Shown here one piece after another: positions 60,682 through 64,000 of a DNA stretch of 64,000 nucleotides. Numbering within the stretch: the stretch's first letter is position 1; every line of letters begins with the position of its first letter. The position numbers and the translations under genes were made by a program. The stretch is from the NCBI GenBank assembly GCA_020632795.1, contig JACKEV010000010.1:682001-746000 (forward strand), given 5' to 3'. Origin of the DNA: Alphaproteobacteria bacterium. GTDB taxonomy: Bacteria; Myxococcota_A; UBA796; CAJQPC01. Under the pieces are notes generated by a model that saw only the letters and a program-made list of their open reading frames with translations, was not told the origin of the DNA and made no database searches.

Positions 60682-63588
60682 ATGACGGCCCCCACCGGTG
60701 ACATCGCGCTCGTCTTCACCGACATCCAGGGATCCACGCGGCTTTGGGAGGCCGCCCCGGACGCCACTGCGCGGGCCCTCGACCTGCACAACGCCGCGCT
60801 GCGCCAGGTCCTGGGGGAGGCCGGCGGCTACGAGGTCAAGAACGAGGGCGACGCCTTCCTGCTGGCCTTCCAGGACGCCGACGACGCCCTGGGCTGGTGC
60901 GCCGAGGGCCAGCGCTGCCTGATGGCCCTGCCCTGGCCCGCCGAGCTGCTCCAGCTCCCGGACGCCCGGACCGCCGCCGGCATTCGGGGCCTCCGGGTGC
61001 GCATGGGCCTGCACGTCGGCCATCCTCTGCGCCGCGCCGATCCGGTCACCGGCCGGATCGACTACCTCGGCCCGCCGGTCAACCGCACCGCGCGGGTCGC
61101 CGCAGCAGGGCACGGCGGCCAGGTGCTGCTGAGCGGGCGCGCGGTGGACCGCATCACCCGCCCGCCGCCCGGCGTGCGCCTGGAGCCCCTGGGGGACTAC
61201 CTGCTGCGCGGCGTCCCGGAGCCCATCTCGCTCTATGAGGCCCGGCTGGAGCGGCTCCGTCGGGGCCCCTTCCCGGCCGTACGCGCGTCGCGGATCCGAC
61301 GGGGCAACCTCCCGGACAGCCTGCCGCCCATCCTGGGGCGCGACGCCGCGCTGGTCGAGCTGGAGGCCCTGGTCCGCCCCGGCCACCTGGTGACCCTGCT
61401 CGGGCCCGGTGGCACCGGCAAGACCCGCCTCTCCCTGGGGCTGGGCGAGCGGCTCCTGCCCCGGGCGCCGGGCGGGGTCTGGTTCTTCGACCTCAGCGAC
61501 GCCCACAGCGTCCAGGCCATGTGCACCGCCGTCGCCGCTGCCATGGGCGTGCGCCTCGCCGGGGGCGACCCGGTCGAGGACCTGGCCGGGGTGTTCGCGC
61601 GGCGCGGCGAGGCCCTGTTCATCCTGGACAACCTGGAGCAGCTCGCCGAGGTCGCCGCCATGCCGGTGGCCCGCTGGGTGGCCGCGAGCCCCCAGGCCCG
61701 CTGGCTGGCCAGCAGCCGGATCCCCCTCGGGGTCGCGGTGGAGCGGCGCTTCCACGTCATGCCCCTCGCCCTGCCCCCCGCTGGCGAGGACGACCCCGCC
61801 CGGGTCGCGCAGAGCCCGGCGGTGGCCCTCTTCGTCCAGCACGCCCGGCGGCGGCGCCCCGACTTCGCGGTGACCGGCGCCAACGCCGAGGCGATCGCGG
61901 AGATCGTGCGCCGCCTCGACGGCCTGCCCCTCGCGCTGGAGCTGGCCGCCGCCCGGGCCGGGGTGCTGCCGCCCGCCGCGCTGCTGGCCCGGCTGGACCA
62001 GCAGTTCAAGCTGCTCACCGACCGCAGCGGCGGCCGCCCCGCCCGCCACGCCACCCTCCGAGCCACCATCGACTGGTCCTGGCAGCTCCTCCGGCCCTGG
62101 GAGCAGGCCGCGCTGGCCCGCTGCGCGGTGTTCGAGGGCGGCTTCCTGCCCGACGCCGCCGAGGCCATCGTCGACCTCGACCCCTGGCCCGAGGCCCCCT
62201 TCGTGCTGGACGTGCTCCAGGATCTGGTGGAGCGCAGCGTGCTGCGGGTCGTGGACCCGGAGACCGGCCGGCTGGGCATGATGGTGTCGGTGCAGGCGTT
62301 CGCCCGCGAGCAGCTCGCGGCGCGCGGGGACCAGGCCGAGGCCGAGGCCCGCCACCTCGCCTGGTTCGCCGCGCTGGCCGAGCCGGACGCCCTCTCGCTG
62401 CACCCGGAGCTGGACAACCTCGTGGCTGCCGCCCGCCGGGGCCTGCGGGACGGGGACCCGGCCCTCACCCTGGAGGCCGGCCTGGGCGCGCTCTCCGTGC
62501 TGCGCCGCCGCGGCCCGCTCTCCGCCGCGCTGGAGCTGGCCGAGGACCTCCGCGACCTCGACGGGCCCCCGGGGCGCATGGCCTGGCTGGAGGTGGTCTA
62601 CGCCACCCTCGTGCGCAACTCCGGCGACTATGCCCGCGTGGACGGCATCCTGGACGACGCCCTCGCCATGGCCGAGGCCTGCGGGGACCTGAAGGCCCAG
62701 GCTTTCGCGCTGCTGCAGGCCGGCGTGCTCCACCACGACCGCGCCGCGATGGACGACGCCCGCACCCACTACGAGCGCGCCATCGCCCTGGCCCGGCGCT
62801 GCGGCGCCCACGGCCTGCGGGCCCGCGCCCTGACCTGCCTGGCCCACGTCTACCGCGAGCTGGGGGACGCAGGCACGGCGCGAGAGCACTTCGAGGCCGG
62901 CCGCCGCGCCGCGCGCCGCACCGGCGACGACGCGGTCATCGGCATGAACGTCGGCAACTACGCCCTGCTCCACATCGACCAGGGCCGCCCCGAGCAGGCC
63001 ATCCCCCTGCTGGAGGAGGCCCTGGGCTTGAGCCAGCGGACCGGCGATCGCCTGTCCGAGGCCGTCCACCTGCTCAACCTCTCGTCCTGCCACCTGGAGC
63101 TGGGGCAGCTCACCGAAGCCCGCGAGCTGGTCGAGCTGTCCACGGCGCTCTTCCAGGAGGCCGGCAACTCCCGCCTCTACGCGGGCAGCCGCAGCGTGCT
63201 GGGGGCAGTCCTCCTGGAGCAGGGGGCGCTGACCGAGGCGCGGGGCAACCTCGCCGAGGCCCTGGACATCCAGCACGACATCGGGGCCCGGGACGCCGAG
63301 GGCGCGACCCTGGCGGCGCTCGGCGAGCTGACCGTGCTGGAGGGGGACCCGGCGGGCGGCTTCGCGCTGCTGGAGCGCTCGGCGGACCTGCTGGCGTCGG
63401 TGGACAACCGCTTCGAGCTGGCCCGCTCCCTGGCCCGCCAGGCCCGCGCGCGCATGGAGCTGGGGCAGCTCGACGAGGCCCGCGTGGTGGTCGAGCGGCT
63501 GGGTCCGCTGGCGGAGGCGCTGGACATCGCGCCGGGCTCTTGGCTGGGGCGGCTGGTGGAGATGCTGCGAAGCCTGGCGATCGCCTAG
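60682..63588 (+). CDS. Class III nucleotide cyclase fused to NTPase and TPR domains
   Basis: 968 aa. The cyclase domain (about 1-190) has V-F-T-D-I-Q-G-S-T with metal Asp14, K-N-E-G-D-A-F (Lys53, Asp57), and P-P-V-N-R-T-A-R (Asn134, Arg138). All key residues are present, so it is probably active. An AfsR/MalT-like NTPase follows: G-P-G-G-T-G-K-T near 240, L-F-I-L-D-N-L near 310, and G-L-P-L-A-L-E-L-A. Residues of about 600-960 are TPR repeats. The layout resembles mycobacterial and myxobacterial cyclase/ATPase/TPR proteins, but no LuxR-type helix-turn-helix is visible. No membrane segment. It would make cAMP or cGMP when its TPR/NTPase part is engaged. The stop is inside a 16-bp palindrome. 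Confidence 0.87.
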   Translation: MTAPTGDIALVFTDIQGSTRLWEAAPDATARALDLHNAALRQVLGEAGGYEVKNEGDAFLLAFQDADDALGWCAEGQRCLMALPWPAELLQLPDARTAAGIRGLRVRMGLHVGHPLRRADPVTGRIDYLGPPVNRTARVAAAGHGGQVLLSGRAVDRITRPPPGVRLEPLGDYLLRGVPEPISLYEARLERLRRGPFPAVRASRIRRGNLPDSLPPILGRDAALVELEALVRPGHLVTLLGPGGTGKTRLSLGLGERLLPRAPGGVWFFDLSDAHSVQAMCTAVAAAMGVRLAGGDPVEDLAGVFARRGEALFILDNLEQLAEVAAMPVARWVAASPQARWLASSRIPLGVAVERRFHVMPLALPPAGEDDPARVAQSPAVALFVQHARRRRPDFAVTGANAEAIAEIVRRLDGLPLALELAAARAGVLPPAALLARLDQQFKLLTDRSGGRPARHATLRATIDWSWQLLRPWEQAALARCAVFEGGFLPDAAEAIVDLDPWPEAPFVLDVLQDLVERSVLRVVDPETGRLGMMVSVQAFAREQLAARGDQAEAEARHLAWFAALAEPDALSLHPELDNLVAAARRGLRDGDPALTLEAGLGALSVLRRRGPLSAALELAEDLRDLDGPPGRMAWLEVVYATLVRNSGDYARVDGILDDALAMAEACGDLKAQAFALLQAGVLHHDRAAMDDARTHYERAIALARRCGAHGLRARALTCLAHVYRELGDAGTAREHFEAGRRAARRTGDDAVIGMNVGNYALLHIDQGRPEQAIPLLEEALGLSQRTGDRLSEAVHLLNLSSCHLELGQLTEARELVELSTALFQEAGNSRLYAGSRSVLGAVLLEQGALTEARGNLAEALDIQHDIGARDAEGATLAALGELTVLEGDPAGGFALLERSADLLASVDNRFELARSLARQARARMELGQLDEARVVVERLGPLAEALDIAPGSWLGRLVEMLRSLAIA

Positions 63589-63594
63589 GCGATC
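63579..63594. repeat. 16-bp perfect palindrome over the stop codon
   Basis: GATCGCCTAGGCGATC is its own reverse complement, with the cyclase stop TAG at its centre (63586-63588). It includes GCGATCGC when one upstream base pair is added. A cruciform or a regulator site is possible; chance is also possible in such G+C-rich DNA. Confidence 0.35.
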
Positions 63595-63636
63595 CTGCGG
63601 CTTCCCCGCTATGTTGCCGACACCGCGGAGGCCTCC

Positions 63637-64000
63637 ATGACGCTCCTTCTCCTGCTCGCCGGGCCCGCGCTGGCCGGCGAGGTCGACCCCAAGCTCTCCG
63701 CGCTCGCCGCGCCGCGCTTCGCGGAGGAGCCCCTGCCCCCCTTCGCCGGGCTCGACGCGCGGCCGGACCTCGCCCCGGTGCACCTGGTGGCCGAGGCGCC
63801 GCTCTCCCGGGCCGACCTGGATCGCCTCGCCAAGCACGGGGTGCGCTTCGAGGTCCGCGCCGACGGGTCGCCGCGCGCCCTGGGCGCGGTGTACGCGGTG
63901 GACCTGCCCTGGGATCGCCTGGAGGCGGTCGCCGCCGACCCCGCGGTGCGCCGGCTGGAGAGCGCCCTGCCCGCCCCGGTGGAGCCGCCCACCTACGTCA
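63637..64000 (+). CDS. Exported protein, probable subtilase propeptide (3' end outside window)
   Basis: ATG 63637 follows GGAGG by 6 nt, and 121 codons stay open to the window end. Signal residues 1-14 end A-L-A-G. The following 100 residues contain L-V-A-E-A-P-L-S-R-A-D-L-D-R-L-A-K-H-G-V and V-Y-A-V-D-L-P-W. They resemble the fold of an inhibitor-I9-like propeptide of S8 proteases, with the residue pattern A-V-A-A-D-P-A-V-R-R-L-E-S just before the catalytic domain would begin. The catalytic triad is not visible. The subtilase reading is an inference. Confidence 0.6.
   Translation, partial: MTLLLLLAGPALAGEVDPKLSALAAPRFAEEPLPPFAGLDARPDLAPVHLVAEAPLSRADLDRLAKHGVRFEVRADGSPRALGAVYAVDLPWDRLEAVAADPAVRRLESALPAPVEPPTYV

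Noticed and set aside
60648..60701. 17-codon frame (ATG 60648) overlapping the cyclase start in another frame
   Set aside because: It could be a leader peptide, but there is no ribosome site before it and no stall motif. It is as likely to be chance.
1..64000. CRISPR array, rRNA, prophage or insertion sequence
   Set aside because: No direct-repeat/spacer pattern, no rRNA-like sequence, and no integrase, transposase or phage structural gene was seen on reading through the window.

Overview
The window is very G+C-rich bacterial DNA, roughly 70% by eye, packed with genes. The repertoire points to a member of the Myxococcota (former Deltaproteobacteria). The main clues are a protein ending in a MYXO-CTERM-like Cys/hydrophobic/Arg tail (35841-37208), a TIGR02147-type regulator, a Ser/Thr kinase fused to a SUMF1-like domain, an Oar-like TonB-dependent receptor, a cyclase/NTPase/TPR protein, and about fifteen predicted lipoproteins. 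The species is inferred, not shown. I see no rRNA, tRNA, CRISPR array, insertion sequence or prophage.

Layout. 1-4.3 kb: the end of a secreted repeat protein, an M48 lipoprotein protease with an FHA protein, and a penicillin-acylase-type Ntn hydrolase. 4.4-6.5 kb: a small exported protein, a 71-nt stem-forming element, and two overlapping SAM methyltransferases, the first a lipoprotein. 6.5-12.3 kb: three paralogous FG-GAP/UnbV lipoproteins and an orphan lipoprotein. 12.6-17.9 kb: an uncharacterised 919-aa protein followed by a patatin-like phospholipase and a lipoprotein; this is my main candidate for an undescribed system. 18-24.8 kb: a signalling island with a Ser/Thr kinase-SUMF1 fusion, a TIGR02147 regulator, a small exported protein and a sigma-54 activator with a possible FHA domain. 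24.8-30.3 kb: a FAD oxidoreductase, a START-like protein, a PEGA-like protein, a tRNA nucleotidyltransferase family protein and a large exported protein. 30.4-34.9 kb: a TonB-dependent receptor operon with two lipoproteins. 35.2-40.8 kb: an exported protein, a metzincin protease with a PKD domain, a sulfatase-fold lipoprotein and a Tat lipoprotein. 40.9-47.1 kb: a solitary PilP, a double-domain SagB-type oxidoreductase, a lipid-metabolism pair (PAP2/IPC-synthase-like and DUF3419-like), an FG-GAP lipoprotein and RNase D.

47.3-58.8 kb is a Tad/Flp pilus locus: flp pilin, prepilin peptidase, CpaB, secretin, TadZ, TadA, TadB, TadC, TadD, a small lipoprotein, then a histidine kinase and an NtrC-type regulator whose AAA+ domain is degenerate. 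No tadE, tadF or tadG is present. Start/stop overlaps run from tadC through the regulator, suggesting the two-component system is co-transcribed with the pilus genes. The window closes with a flippase-like membrane protein, a lipoprotein MsrA, the cyclase/NTPase/TPR protein and the beginning of an exported protein that resembles a subtilase propeptide.

Non-ATG starts are frequent: TTG for the acylase, RNase D and the histidine kinase, and apparently CTG for the prepilin peptidase. Two FG-GAP genes appear to be leaderless GTG genes behind a shared promoter motif.
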